Positions 26,501 to 37,960 of a stretch of 64,000 nt of DNA are shown here, piece after piece (within the stretch, counting starts at the first letter, position 1; each line of letters opens with the position of its first letter). The notes under the pieces were generated by a model. It made no database searches and was not told where the DNA came from. It worked only from the letters and a program-made list of their open reading frames with translations. The stretch lies in assembly GCA_964036315.1 (NCBI GenBank), contig CAXIWW010000817.1, forward strand, positions 8,281,501-8,345,500, read 5' to 3'. A program made the translations under genes and the position numbers. The stretch comes from Acanthosepion esculentum (taxonomy: Eukaryota; Mollusca; Cephalopoda; Sepiida; Sepiidae).

Positions 26501-29500
26501 CTTTCTGGGACTGTCTCCTGGGTGGGGGTCGTCTGCGTGGGATATCTAGGACTGTATACTGGGTGGGGGTTCGTCTGCATGGGATTTTCTGGGACTGGGG
26601 GTCTTTTGCGTGGGACTTTCTGGGACAGTCTCCTGCGTGGGACTTTCTTCGACTGGGGGTCGACTGCGTGGGACTTTCTGGGACTCTCTCCTGGATGGGG
26701 GGTCGTCTGCGTGGGATATCTAGGACTGTCTCCTGGGTGGGGTGTCGTCTGCATGGGACATTCTGGGACAGGGGGTCGTCTGCATGGGTCTTTCTGGTAC
26801 AGTCTCCTGGGTGCGGTGTCGTCTGCGTGGGATTTTGTGGGACAGGGGGTCCTCTGCGTGGGACTTTCTGGGACTGGGGGTCGTCTGCGTGGGACTTCCT
26901 GGGACTGTCTCCTGGGTGGGGGTTCGTCTGCGTGGGACTTTCTGTGACTGGGGGTACTCTGCGTGGGACTTTCTTGGACTGGGAGTCTTCTGCGTGGGAC
27001 TTTCTGTTAGTGTCTCCTGGGTGGGGGTCGTCTGTTTGGAACTTTCTGGGACTGTCTCCTGGGTGGGGGTCGTCTGCGTGGGACTTTCTGGGACTGTCTC
27101 CTGAGTGGGGTCGTCTGCATGGGACTTCCTAGGACTGGGGTTCGTCTGTGTGGGACTTTCTCAGACTGTCTCCTGGGTGGGGGTTCGTCTGCGTTGGACT
27201 TTCTGGGACTCTCTCATGCGTGGGGGGTCGTCTTTGTGGGACTTTCTGAGACTGTCTCCTGGGTGGGGGTCGTCTACATGGGACTTCCTGGGACTGTCTC
27301 CTGGGTGGGGGTTGTCTGCGTGGGACTTTCTGGGACTGGGTGTCGTCTGCGTGGGACTTTCTGGGACTGGGGGTCGTCTGCGTGGGTCTTTCTGGGTCTG
27401 TCTCCTGGGTGGGGGTTCGTCTGCGTTGGACTTTCTGGGACTGTCTCATGCGTGGGTGTCGTCTGCGTGGGACTTTCTGGGACTGTCTCCTGGGTGGGGG
27501 CTCGTATGCGTGGGACATTCTGAGACTGTCTCCTGGGTGGGGGGTCGTCTGCGTGGGACTTTCTGGGACTGGGTGTCGTCTGCGTTGGACTTTCTGTGAC
27601 TGTGGGTCGTCTGCGTTGGTCTTTCTGGGACTGTCTCCTGGGTGGGAGTCGTCTGGGTGGGTCTTTCTAGGACTGGGGGTCGTCTGCGTGGGACTTGCTG
27701 GGACTGGGGGCCGTCTGCCTGGGACTTTTTGGGAGTGGGGTTCGTCTGCGTGGGACTTTCTGGGACTGTCTCCTAGGTGGGAGGTTGTCTGTTTGGTACT
27801 TTCTGGGACTGTCTCCTGGGTGGAAGTGTCGTCTGCGTGAGACTTTCTGGGACTGGCTCCTGGGTGGGTGTTCATCTGCGTGGGATTTTCTGGGACTGGG
27901 GGTCGTCTGCGTGGGACTTGCTGGGACACTCTCCTGTCTGGGGCTCGTCTGCTTGGGACTTTCTTGGACTGGGTGTCGTCTGCGTGGGACGTTCTGGGAC
28001 TGTCTCCTGGGTGGGGGCTCGTCTGCGTTGGACTTTCTGGGACTGGGTGTCGTCTGCATGGGTCTTTCTGGGACAGTCTCCTGGGTGCGGTGTCGTCTGC
28101 GTGGGACTTTGTGGGACTGGGGGTCGTCTGCGTGGGACTTTCTGGGACTGTCTTTTGGGTGGGGTGTCGTCTGCGTGGGACTTTCTGCGACTGGGGTCGT
28201 CTGCGTGGGAGTTTCTGGGACTGGGGGTCTTTTGCATGGGACTTTCTGGGACTGTCTCCTGGGGGGGTTGTCTGTCTGGAACTTTCTGGGACTGTCTCCT
28301 GGGTGGGGGTCGTCTGCGTGGGAATTTCTGGGACTGTCTCCTGGGTGGGTGTCGTCTGCATGGGACTTCCTATGACTGGGGGTCGTCTGTGTGGGACTTT
28401 CTGGGACTGGGGGTCGTCTGCGTGGTTCTTTCTGGGACTGTCTCCTGGGTGGGTGTTCGTCTGCGTTGGACGTTCTGGGACTGTCTCATGCGTGGGGTGT
28501 CGTCAGCGTGGGACTTTCTCGGACTGTCTCCTGTGTGGGGGCTCGTCTGCGTGGGACTTTCTGAGACTTTCTCCTGGGAGGGGGTCGTCTGCATGGGACT
28601 TTCTGGGACTGACTCCTGGGTGGGGGTCGTCTGCGTGGGACTTTCTGGGACTGGGGGTCGTCTGCGTGGGACTTTCTGGGACTGGGGGTCGTCTGCGTGG
28701 GACTTTCTGGGACTGTCTCCTGGGTCGGGGGTCGTCTGCGTGGGACTTTCTGGGACTGTCTCCTGAGTTGGGGGTCGTCTGCGTGGGACTTTCTGGGACT
28801 GTCTCCTGGGTGTGTGTTCGTCTGCGTGGGATTGACTGGGACTGGGGGTCGTCTGCCTGGGACTTGCTGGGACACTCTCCTGTCTGGGGGTCGTCTGCGT
28901 GGGACTTTCTTGGACTGGGCGTCGTCTGCGTGGGACTTTCTTGGACTGTCTCCTGGGTGGGGGATCGTCTGCGTGGGATTTCTGGGACTGTCTCCTGGGT
29001 GGGGTGTTGTCTGTTTAGGACTTTCTTGGACTGTCTCCTGGGTGGGCGTCGTCTGCGTGGGACTTTCTAGGACTGTCTCCTGGGTGGGGGTCTTCTGCAT
29101 GGGACTTCCTAGGACTGGGGGTCGTCTGTGTGGGACTTTCTGGGACTGGGGGTCGTCTGCGTGGGTCTTTCTGGGACTGTCTCCTGGGTGGGGGCTCTTC
29201 TGCGTGGGAATTTCTGAGTCTGTCTCCTGGGTGGGGGTCGTCAGCGTGGGTCTTTCTGTGACTGGGGGTCGTCTGCGTGGGACTTTCTGGGACTGTCTCC
29301 TGGGTGGGTGTTCGTGTGCGTGGGACTTTCTGTGACTGGGGGTTGTCTGCGTGGGATATATGGGTCTGTCTCCTGGGTGGGGGGTCGTCTGCATGGGACT
29401 TTCTGGGACTGGGGGTCGTCTGCGTGGGATATCTTGGTCTGTCTCCTGGGTGGGGGGTCGTCTGCATGGGACTTTCTGGGACTGGGTGTCGTCTGCGTGC

Positions 29501-29854
29501 GACTTTCTGGGATTGTCTCCTGGGTTGGGGGGTCGTCTGCGTGCGACTTGCTGGGACTGGGTGTCGTCTGCGTGGGACTTTCTGGGACTGTCTCCTGTCT
29601 GGAGGATCGTCTGCGTGGGACTTTCTGGGACTAGGGGGTCGTCTGCGTGGGACTTTCTGGGACTCGGTGTCGTCTGCGTTGAACTTACTGGGACTGGGGG
29701 TCGTCTGCGTGGGACCTTCTGGGACTGTCTCCTGGGTGGGGGGTCGTCTGCTTGGGACTTTGTGGGACTGGGTGTCGTCTGCGTGGGACTTTCTGGGAAT
29801 GGGTGTCGTCTGCGTGGGACTTTCTGTGACTGTCTCCTGGGTTGGGGGTCGTCT

Positions 29855-29858
29855 GTGT
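29855..29858. other. R1/R2 junction with 4-bp overlap
   Basis: The last R1 unit reads GTCGTCTGTGT and the first R2 unit starts GTGTCGAAAA, so GTGT belongs to both. The identical join is present in reverse complement at 46,301-46,304, evidence that the two are copies of one event. Confidence 0.85.
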
Positions 29859-31487
29859 CGAAAAAACTTTTGTAATTATGGATAAGGCAAGAAATTTCCG
29901 ACAATTGGACACCAATATTTTGTGGATTCTATAAAAAGGAAAAATTAGAAATGCATTCTTATTGTGCTCACTGGAATTCGGACGCTGTAAATTGTCAGAC
30001 GACATACCGCGCACATGGTGACAGCTGTACTTTTTACTATCTGAGCAAATGAAATATCACTGTATACACTGACAAATCAAATAATTGCACACAATTTGAT
30101 ACCCATTTTGAAAATATTTCTTTTACTGGAAAAAAGTTATAAACAAGTGAAATATGACTGATTTCCCAGTTTAGGGCCGCGTGACAATTTCCGCAAATGA
30201 GCTAACACAAGTCCCCATATCGTTGAATTTCGCCTCGACTCTATTCAACGTGTCGAAAAACTTTTGTAATTATGGATAAGGTAAGAAATTCTCGACAATT
30301 GGACGCCAATATTTTGTGGATTCGATAGAAAGGAAAAATTAGAAATGCAGTCTTATTGTGCACACTGGAATTCGGACGCTGTAAATTGTCAGACGACAAA
30401 CGGCGCACATGGTGAAAGCTGTCCTTTTTACTATCTGAGCAAATGAAAAATCCCTGTAAACATAGACAAATCAAATAATTGTACACAAATTTATACCCAT
30501 TTTGAAAATATTTCTTTTACTGGAAAAAAGTTATAAACAAGTGAAATATGACTGATTTCCTAGTTTAGGGCCGCATGACAATTTCCCCATATTAGCTAAC
30601 ACAAGTCCCCAAACCGTAGAATTTCGCCTCGACTCTATTCAACGTGTCGAAAAACTTTTGTAATTATGGATAAGGTAAGAAATTCCCGACAATTGGACAC
30701 CAATATTTTGTGGATTCGATAAAATGAAAAATTAGAAATGCCGTCTTAGTTTTCAGACTGGAATTCGTACGCTGTAAATTGTCAGACGACCTACCGCGCA
30801 CATGGTGAAAGCTGTACTTTTTAAAATCTGACCAAATGAAAAATCCCTGTAAATATAGACCAACCAAATAATTGCACACAATGTGATACCCATTTTGAAA
30901 ATATTTCTTTTACTTGATAAAAGTTATAAACAAGTGAAATATGACTGATTTCCCAGTTTAGGGCCGCATGACAATTTCCGCAAATGAGCTAACACAAGTC
31001 CCCATACCGTTCAATTTCGACTCGACTCTAATCAAGGTGTCGAATAAACTTTTGTAATTATGGATAAGGTAAGCAATTCCCGACAATTGGACACCAATAT
31101 TTTGTGGATTCTATAAAAAGGAAAAATTACAAATGCAGTTTTATAGTGCACACTGGAATTCGGACGATGTAAATTGTCAGACGACATACCGCGCACATGG
31201 TGAAAGCTGTACTTTTTACTATCTGAGCAAATGAAAAATCCCAGTATACATAGACAAGTCAAATAATTGCACACAATGTGATACCCATTTTGAAAATATA
31301 TCTTTTACTGGAAAAAAGTTATAAACAAGTGAAATATGACTTATTTCCCAGTTTAAGGCCGCATGACAATTTCCGCAAATGAGCTAACACAAGTCCCCAT
31401 ACCGTTGAATTTCGCCTCGACTCTATTCAAGGTGTCGAAAAAACTTTTGTAATTATGGCTAAGGCAAGAAATTCCCGACAATTGGAC

Positions 31488-31492
31488 ACCAA
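31488..31492. other. R2/R3 junction with 5-bp overlap
   Basis: R2 would read GGACACCAATATTTTG and R3 reads GGAAACCAACAGATC; ACCAA is common to both at the switch. The mirror junction at about 44,666-44,670 has the same phase in both families, with one substitution (CCTAC instead of CCAAC in the R3 strand). Confidence 0.85.
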
Positions 31493-33734
31493 CAGATCAG
31501 AGGCCATGCTGCTGGAGGTAGTCTAACATCTTACATTAGAGGCTCAAATATGGACGGGAAACCAACAGATCAGAGGCCATGCTGCTGGACGTAGTTTATA
31601 TTTTTACATTAGACGCTCAAATATGCACCAGAAACCAACAGATCAGAATCATGGCTGCTGGACGTAGTGTATCATCTTACACAAGACGCTCAAATATGGA
31701 CCGGAAGCTAACAGGTCAGAGGCCATGCTGCTGGGCATAGTCTAAGATCTTACATTGGAGGCTCAAATATGGACCGGAAACCAACAGAACAAAGGCCAAG
31801 CTGCTGGGCGATGTTTATCTTTTTACATTAGACGCTCAAATATGTACGAGAAACCAAGAGACCAGAATCATGGCTGCTGGACGTGGTGTATCATTTTACA
31901 CAAACGCTCAAATATCGAACGAAAGCCAACTGGTCAGAGGCCATGCTGCTGGTCGTAGTCAAAAATATTACATTAGACGCTCAAATATGGACCGGAAACC
32001 AACAGATCAGAGGCCATGCTGCTGGACGTAGTTTATCTTTTTACATTAGACGCTCAAATATGCACCAGAAACCAAGATATCAGAAACAGGGCTGCTGGAC
32101 GTAGTGTATCATCTTAAACAAGACGCTCAAATATGGACCGGAAGCCAACATGTCAGTGGCCATGCTGCTGTACGTAGTCTAAAATCTTACATTAGACACT
32201 CAAATATGGACCAGAAACCAATAGATCAGAGGCCATGCTGCTGGACGTAGGTTATCTTTTTACATTAGACGCTCAAATATGCACCATAAACCAAGAAATC
32301 ACAAACAGGGCTACTGGACGTAGTGTATCATCTGACACAAGACGCTCAAATATGAACCGTAAGCCAACAGGTCAGAGGCCATGCTACTGGACGTAGTCTA
32401 ACATCTTACATTAGACGCTTAAATGTTGACCGGAAACCAACAGATCAGAGGCCATGCTGCTGGCTGTAGTCTAAAATCTTTCATTAGGCGCTCACATATG
32501 GACCGGAAACCAACAGATCAGAGGCCATGCTGCTGGACGTAGTTTATCTTTTTACGTTAAACGCTCAAATATGCACCAGAAACCAAGAGATCAGAAACAG
32601 GGCTGCTGGACGTAGTATATCATCTTACACAAGACGCTCAAATATTGACCAGAAGCCAACAGGTCAGAGGCAATGCTGTTGGACGTAGGCTAAAATCTTA
32701 TATTAGACGCTCAAATATGGACAAGAAACCAACAGATCAGAGGCCATGCTGCTGGACGTAGTTTATTTTTTATATTAGACGCTCAAATATGCACCAGAAA
32801 CCAACAGATCAGAATCATGGCTGCTGGACGTAGTGTATCATCTTACATAAGACGCTCAAATATCGACCGGAAACCTACAGGTCAGAGGCCATGCTGCTGC
32901 ACGTAGTCTAAAATCTTACATTAGACGCTCAAATATGGACGGTAAACCAACAGATCAGACGCCATGCTGCTGGATGTACTTTATCTTTTTACATTAGACG
33001 CTCAAATATGCACCAGAAACCAAGAGATCATAAACAGGGCTGCTGGACGTAGTGTATCATCTTACACAAGATGCTCAAATATGGACCGGAAGCCAGCAGG
33101 TCAGATGCTATGCTGCTGGACGTAGTCTAAAATCTTATATTAGACGCTCAAATATGGACCGGAAACCAACAGATCAGAGGCCATGCTGCTGGACGTAGTA
33201 TATCTTTTTACATTAGCCGCTCAAATATGCACAAGATACCAAGAGATCAGAAACAGGGCTGCTGGACGTAGTGTATCATCTTCCACAAGACACTCAAATA
33301 TGGACCTGAAGCCAACAGGTCAGAGGCAATGCGGCTGGACGTAGTCTAAAATCTTACATTGGACGCTCAAATATGGACCGGAATCCAACAGATCAGAGGC
33401 CATGCTGCTGGACGTAGATTATCTTTTTATATTAGACGCTCAAATATGCACCAGAAACCAACAGATCAGAATTTATGGCTGCTGGACGTAGTGTATCATC
33501 TTACACAAGACGCTAAAATATCGACCGGAAACATACAGGTCAGAAGTCATGCTGCTGGACGTAGTCTAAAATCTTATATTAGACGCTCAAATATGGACCG
33601 GAAACCAACAGATCAGAGGCCATGCTGCTGTACTTAGCTTATCTTTATACATTAGACGCTCAAATATGCACCAGAAACCAACAGATCAGAATCATGGCGG
33701 CTGGACGTAGTGTATCATCTTACACAAGACGCTC

Positions 33735-36700
33735 AAATATGGACCAGAAGCCAAGAGGTCAGTGTCCATGCTGCTGGTCGTAGTCTAAAATCTTACATTA
33801 GAGGCTCAAATATAGACCGGAAACCAACAGATCAGAGGCCATGCTGCTGGACGTAGTTTATCTTTTACATTAGACGGTCAAATATGCACCAGAAACCAAG
33901 AGATCAGAAACAGGGCTGCTGGACGTAGTGTATCATTTTACACTAGACGCTCAAATATGGACCGGAAGCCAACAGGTCAGAGGCCATGCTGCTGGACGTA
34001 GTCTAAAATCTTACATTAGACGCTCAAATATGAACAGGAAACCAACAGATCAGAGGCCAAGCTGCTGGACGTAGTTTATCTTTTTACATTAGACGCTCAA
34101 ATATGCACCAGAAAACAAGAGATCAGAAACAGGTCTGCTGGACGTAGTGTATCATCTTACAGAAGACGCTCAAATATGGACCGGAAGCCAACAGGTCAGA
34201 GGCCATGCTGCTGGGCGTAGTCTAAAATCTTACATTAGACGCTCAAATATGAACCGGAAACCAACAGATCAGATGCCATGCTGCTGGACGTAGATTATCT
34301 TTTTACATTAGACGCTCATATATGCACCAGAAACCAAGAGATCAGAAACAGGGCTGCTGGACGTTGTTTATCATATACACAAGACGCTCAAATACGGACC
34401 GGAATCCAAGAGTTCAGAGGCCATGCTGCTGGTCGTTGTCTAAAATCTTACATTAGGCGCTCAAATATGGACCGGAAACCAACAGATCATAGGCCATGCT
34501 GCTGGACGTAGTTTATCTTTTTACATTAGACGCTCAAATATGCACCAGAAACAAACAGATCAGAATCATGGCTGCTAGGCGTAGTGTATCGTCTTATACA
34601 AGACGCTCAGATATGGACCGGAAGCCAAGAGGTCAGAGGCCATGCTGCTGGATGTAGTCTAAAATCTTACATTAGACGCTCAAATATGAACCGGAAACCA
34701 ACAGATCAGAGGCCATGCTGCTGGCCGTAGATTATCTTTTTACATTAGACGCTCAAATATTCACCAGAAACCAACAGATCAGAATCATGGCTGCTGGACA
34801 TAGTGTATCATCTTACACAAGACGCTCAAATATGGACCGGAAGCCAACAGGTCAGAGGCCATGCTGCTGGCCGTAGATTATCTTTTTACATTAGACGCTC
34901 AAATATTCACCAGAAACCAACAGATCAGAATCATGGCTGCTGGACGTAGTGTATCATCTTACACAAGACGCTCAAATATCGACCGGAAACATACAGGTCA
35001 GACCATGCTGCTGGTCGTAGTCTAAAATCTTACATTAGACGCTCAAATATGGACCGGAAACCAACAGATCAGAGGCCATGCTGCTGGACGTAGTTTATCT
35101 TTTTACATTAGACGCTCAAATATGCACCACAAACCAACAGATCAGAATCATGGCTGCTGGACATAGTGTATCATCTTACACAAGACGCTCAAATATGGAC
35201 CGGAAACCAACAGATCAGAGGCCATGCTGCTGGACGTACTTTATCTTTTTACATTAGACGCTCAAATATGCACCAGAAACCGAGTGATCAGAAACAGGGC
35301 TGCTGGACGTAGTGTATCATCTTACACAAAAATGCTCAAATATGGACCGGAAGCCAACAGGTCAGAGGCTATGCTGCTGGACGTAGTCTAAAATCTTATA
35401 TGAGACGCTCAAATATGGTCCGGAAACCAACAGATCAGAGGCCATGCTGCTGGACGTAGTTTATCTTTTTACATTAGACGCTCAAATATGCACCACAAAC
35501 CAACAGATCAGAATCATGGCTGCTGGACGTAGTGTATCATCTTACACAAGACGCTCAAATATTGACCGGAAGCCAAGAGGTCAGAGTCCATGCTGCTGGT
35601 CGTAGTCTAAAATCTTACATTAGAGGCTCAAATATGGACCGGAAACCAACAGATCAGAGGCCATGCTGCTGAAGGTAGTTTATCTTTTACATTAGACGGT
35701 CAAATATGCACCAGAAACCAAGAGATCAGAAACAGGGCTGCTGGACGTAGTGTATCATTTTACACTAGACGCTCAAATATGGACCGGAAGCCAACAGGTC
35801 AGAGGCCATGCTGCTGGACGTAGTCTAAAATCTTACATTAGACGCTCAAATATGAACAGGAAACCAACAGATCAGAGGCCAAGCTGCTGGACGTATTTTA
35901 TCTTTTTACATTAGACGCTCAAATATGCACCAGAAAACAAGAGATCAGAAACAGGTCTGCTGGACGTAGTGTATCATCTTACAGAAGACGCTCAAATATG
36001 GACCGGAAGCCAACAGGTCAGAGGCCATGCTGCTGGGCGTAGTCTAAAATCTTACATTAGACGCTCAAATATGAACCGGAAACCAACAGATCAGATGCCA
36101 TGCTGCTGGCCGTAGATTATCTTTTTACATTAGACGCTCATATATGCACCAGAAACCAAGAGATCAGAAACAGGGCTGCTGGACGTTGTTTATCATATAC
36201 ACAAGACGCTCAAATACGGACCGGAATCCAATAGTTCAGAGACCATGCTGCTGGACGTTGTCTAAAATCTTACATTAGGCGCTCAAATATGGACCGGAAA
36301 CCAACAGATCATAGGCCATGCTGCTGGACGTAGTTTATCTTTTTACATTAGACGGTCAAATATGCACCAGAAACCAACAGATCAGAATCATGGCTGCTAG
36401 GCGTAGTGTATCGTCTCATACAAGACGCTCAGATATGATCCGGGAGCCAACAGGTCAGAGGCCATGCTGCTGGACGTAGTCTAAAATCTTACATTGGACG
36501 TTCAAATATGGACCGGAAACCAACAGATCAAAGGCCATGCTTCTGGACGTAGTTTATCTTTTTACATTAGACGCTCAAATATGCACCAGAAACCAAGAGA
36601 TCAGAAACAGGGCTGCTGGACGTAGTGTATCATCTTACACAAGACGCTCAAATATGGACCTGAAGCCAACAGGTCAGAGGCAATGCGGCTGGACGTAGTC

Positions 36701-37960
36701 TAAAATCTTACATTGGACGCTCAAATATGGTCCGGAAACCAACAGATCAGAGGCCCTGCTGCTGTACGTAGCTTATCTTTTTACATTAGACGCTCAAATA
36801 TACACCAGAAACCAACAGATCAGAATCATGGCTGCTGGACGTAGTGTATTATCTTACACAAGACGCTCAAATATGGACCGGAAGCCAAGAGGTCAGAGGC
36901 CATGCTGCTGGATGTAGTCTAAAATCTTACATTAGACGCTCAAATATGAACCGGAAACAAACAGATCAGAGGCCATGCTGCTGGCCGTAGATTATCTTTT
37001 TACATTAGACGCTCAAATATTCACCAGAAACCAACAGATCAGAATCATGGCTGCTGGACGTAGTGTATCATCTTACACAAGACGCTCAAATATGGACCGG
37101 AAGCCAACAGGTCAGAGGCCATGCTGCTGGCCGTAGATTATCTTTTTACATTAGACGCTCAAATATTCACCAGAAACCAACAGATCAGAATCATGGCTGC
37201 TGGACGTAGTGTATCATCTTACACAAGACGCTCAAATATCGACCGGAAACATACAGGTCAGACCATGCTGCTGGTCGTAGTCTAAAATCTTACATTAGAC
37301 GCTCAAATATGGACCGGAAACCAACAGATCAGAGGCCATGCTGCTGGTCGTAGTTTATCTTTTTACATTAGACGCTCAAATATGCAACAGAAACCAACAG
37401 ATCAGAATCATGGCTGCTAGACGTAGTGTATCATTTTACACAAGACACTCAGATATGGTCCGGAAGCCAACAGGTCAGAGGCCATGCTGCTGGACGTACT
37501 TTATCTTTTTACATTAGACGCTCAAATATGCACCAGAAACCGAGTGATCAGAAACAGGGCTGCTGGACGTAGTGTATCATCTTACACAAAAATGGTCAAA
37601 TATGGACCGGAATCCAACAGGTCAGAGGCCATGCTGCTGGACGTAGTTTATCTTTTTACATTAGACGCTCAAATATGCACCACAAACCAACAGATCAGAA
37701 TCATGGCTGCTGGACGTAGTGTATCATCTTACACAAGACGCTCAAATATTGACCGGAAGCCAAGAGGTCAGAGTCCATGCTGCTGGTCGTAGTCTAAAAT
37801 CTTACATTAGAGGCTCGAATATGGACCGGAAACCAACAGATCAGAGGCCATGCTGCTGAAGGTAGTTTATCTTTTACATTAGACGGTCAAATATGCACCA
37901 GAAACCAAGAGATCAGAAACAGGGCTGCTGGACCTAGTGTATCATCTTACACAAGACGCT
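33735..37960 (+). repeat. Segmental duplications within R3 array a (1,822 and 2,260 bp offsets)
   Basis: A block near 33,735-34,610 recurs at about 35,557-36,430 with an offset of exactly 1,822 bp at six markers (33,761, 33,941, 34,031, 34,361 and 34,571 among them). The following block, about 34,610-35,670, recurs at about 36,870-37,858 with offset 2,260, dropping to 2,187 after loss of one 73-bp monomer. The offsets are close to 25, 31 and 30 monomers. These copies add several kilobases to this arm of the inverted duplication. Confidence 0.85.

Larger units (their letters stand above)
1..29858 (+). repeat. R1 minisatellite array, G-rich orientation (block R1a)
   Basis: A continuous tandem array enters from the left edge. 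Every unit carries a TCGTCTGCGT core followed by GGGACTTTCT and GGGACT. Short units are 31 bp, with the core preceded directly by 4-5 G. Long units are 42-44 bp because the 12-bp module GTCTCCTGGGTG is inserted before the G run. From length I estimate roughly 800 units. The plus strand is G/T-rich and very A-poor: the 31-bp form has 14 G, 9 T, 6 C and 2 A by hand count. Recurrent marker variants include a GATATC-bearing unit, a GGATTTTGT unit and a TCTGCATGGG unit; their order reveals larger duplicated blocks. No promoter, splice pattern or non-repeat sequence interrupts it. The function is unknown and I infer noncoding heterochromatin. Confidence 0.97.
29855..31492 (+). repeat. R2 satellite block a: four units of about 394 bp plus a partial unit
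   Basis: Units, counted from the GTGTCG motif, begin at 29,855, 30,250, 30,644, 31,037 and 31,432, giving periods of 395, 394, 393 and 395 bp. The last unit is cut after about 60 bp where R3 begins. The sequence is AT-rich, with landmarks TTTTGTAATTATGGATAAGG near the start, GGAATTCGGACGCTGTAAA in the middle and TTTAGGGCCGCATGACAATT near the end. Units differ by scattered substitutions. On the minus strand most units keep an open frame of about 70-81 codons, but nothing supports expression. I recognise no known satellite. Confidence 0.95.
29080..32104 (+). repeat. Left arm of the R1-R2-R3 inverted duplication (best supported part)
   Basis: This stretch runs through the end of R1, the whole R2 block and the start of R3. 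Its mirror image lies at 44,054-47,420. In R3, pairs such as 31,755/44,403 and 32,104/44,054 sum to 76,158; the R1/R2 boundary pair 29,855/46,304 sums to 76,159. In R1 the sum rises to 76,417 and then 76,500, reflecting a duplication of about 257 bp and about two further units in the right arm. Shared rare R3 variants (TAAGATCTTACATTGGAGG; a monomer with AACAGAACAAAGG; a 72-bp monomer with TTTTACACAAACGC) show true homology, not merely membership of the same family. Confidence 0.9.

Noticed and set aside
29855..31492. R2 as a transposon with terminal repeats
   Set aside because: Units are directly head to tail, junction phases differ between blocks, and I see no terminal inverted repeats, target-site duplications or transposase-like frame.
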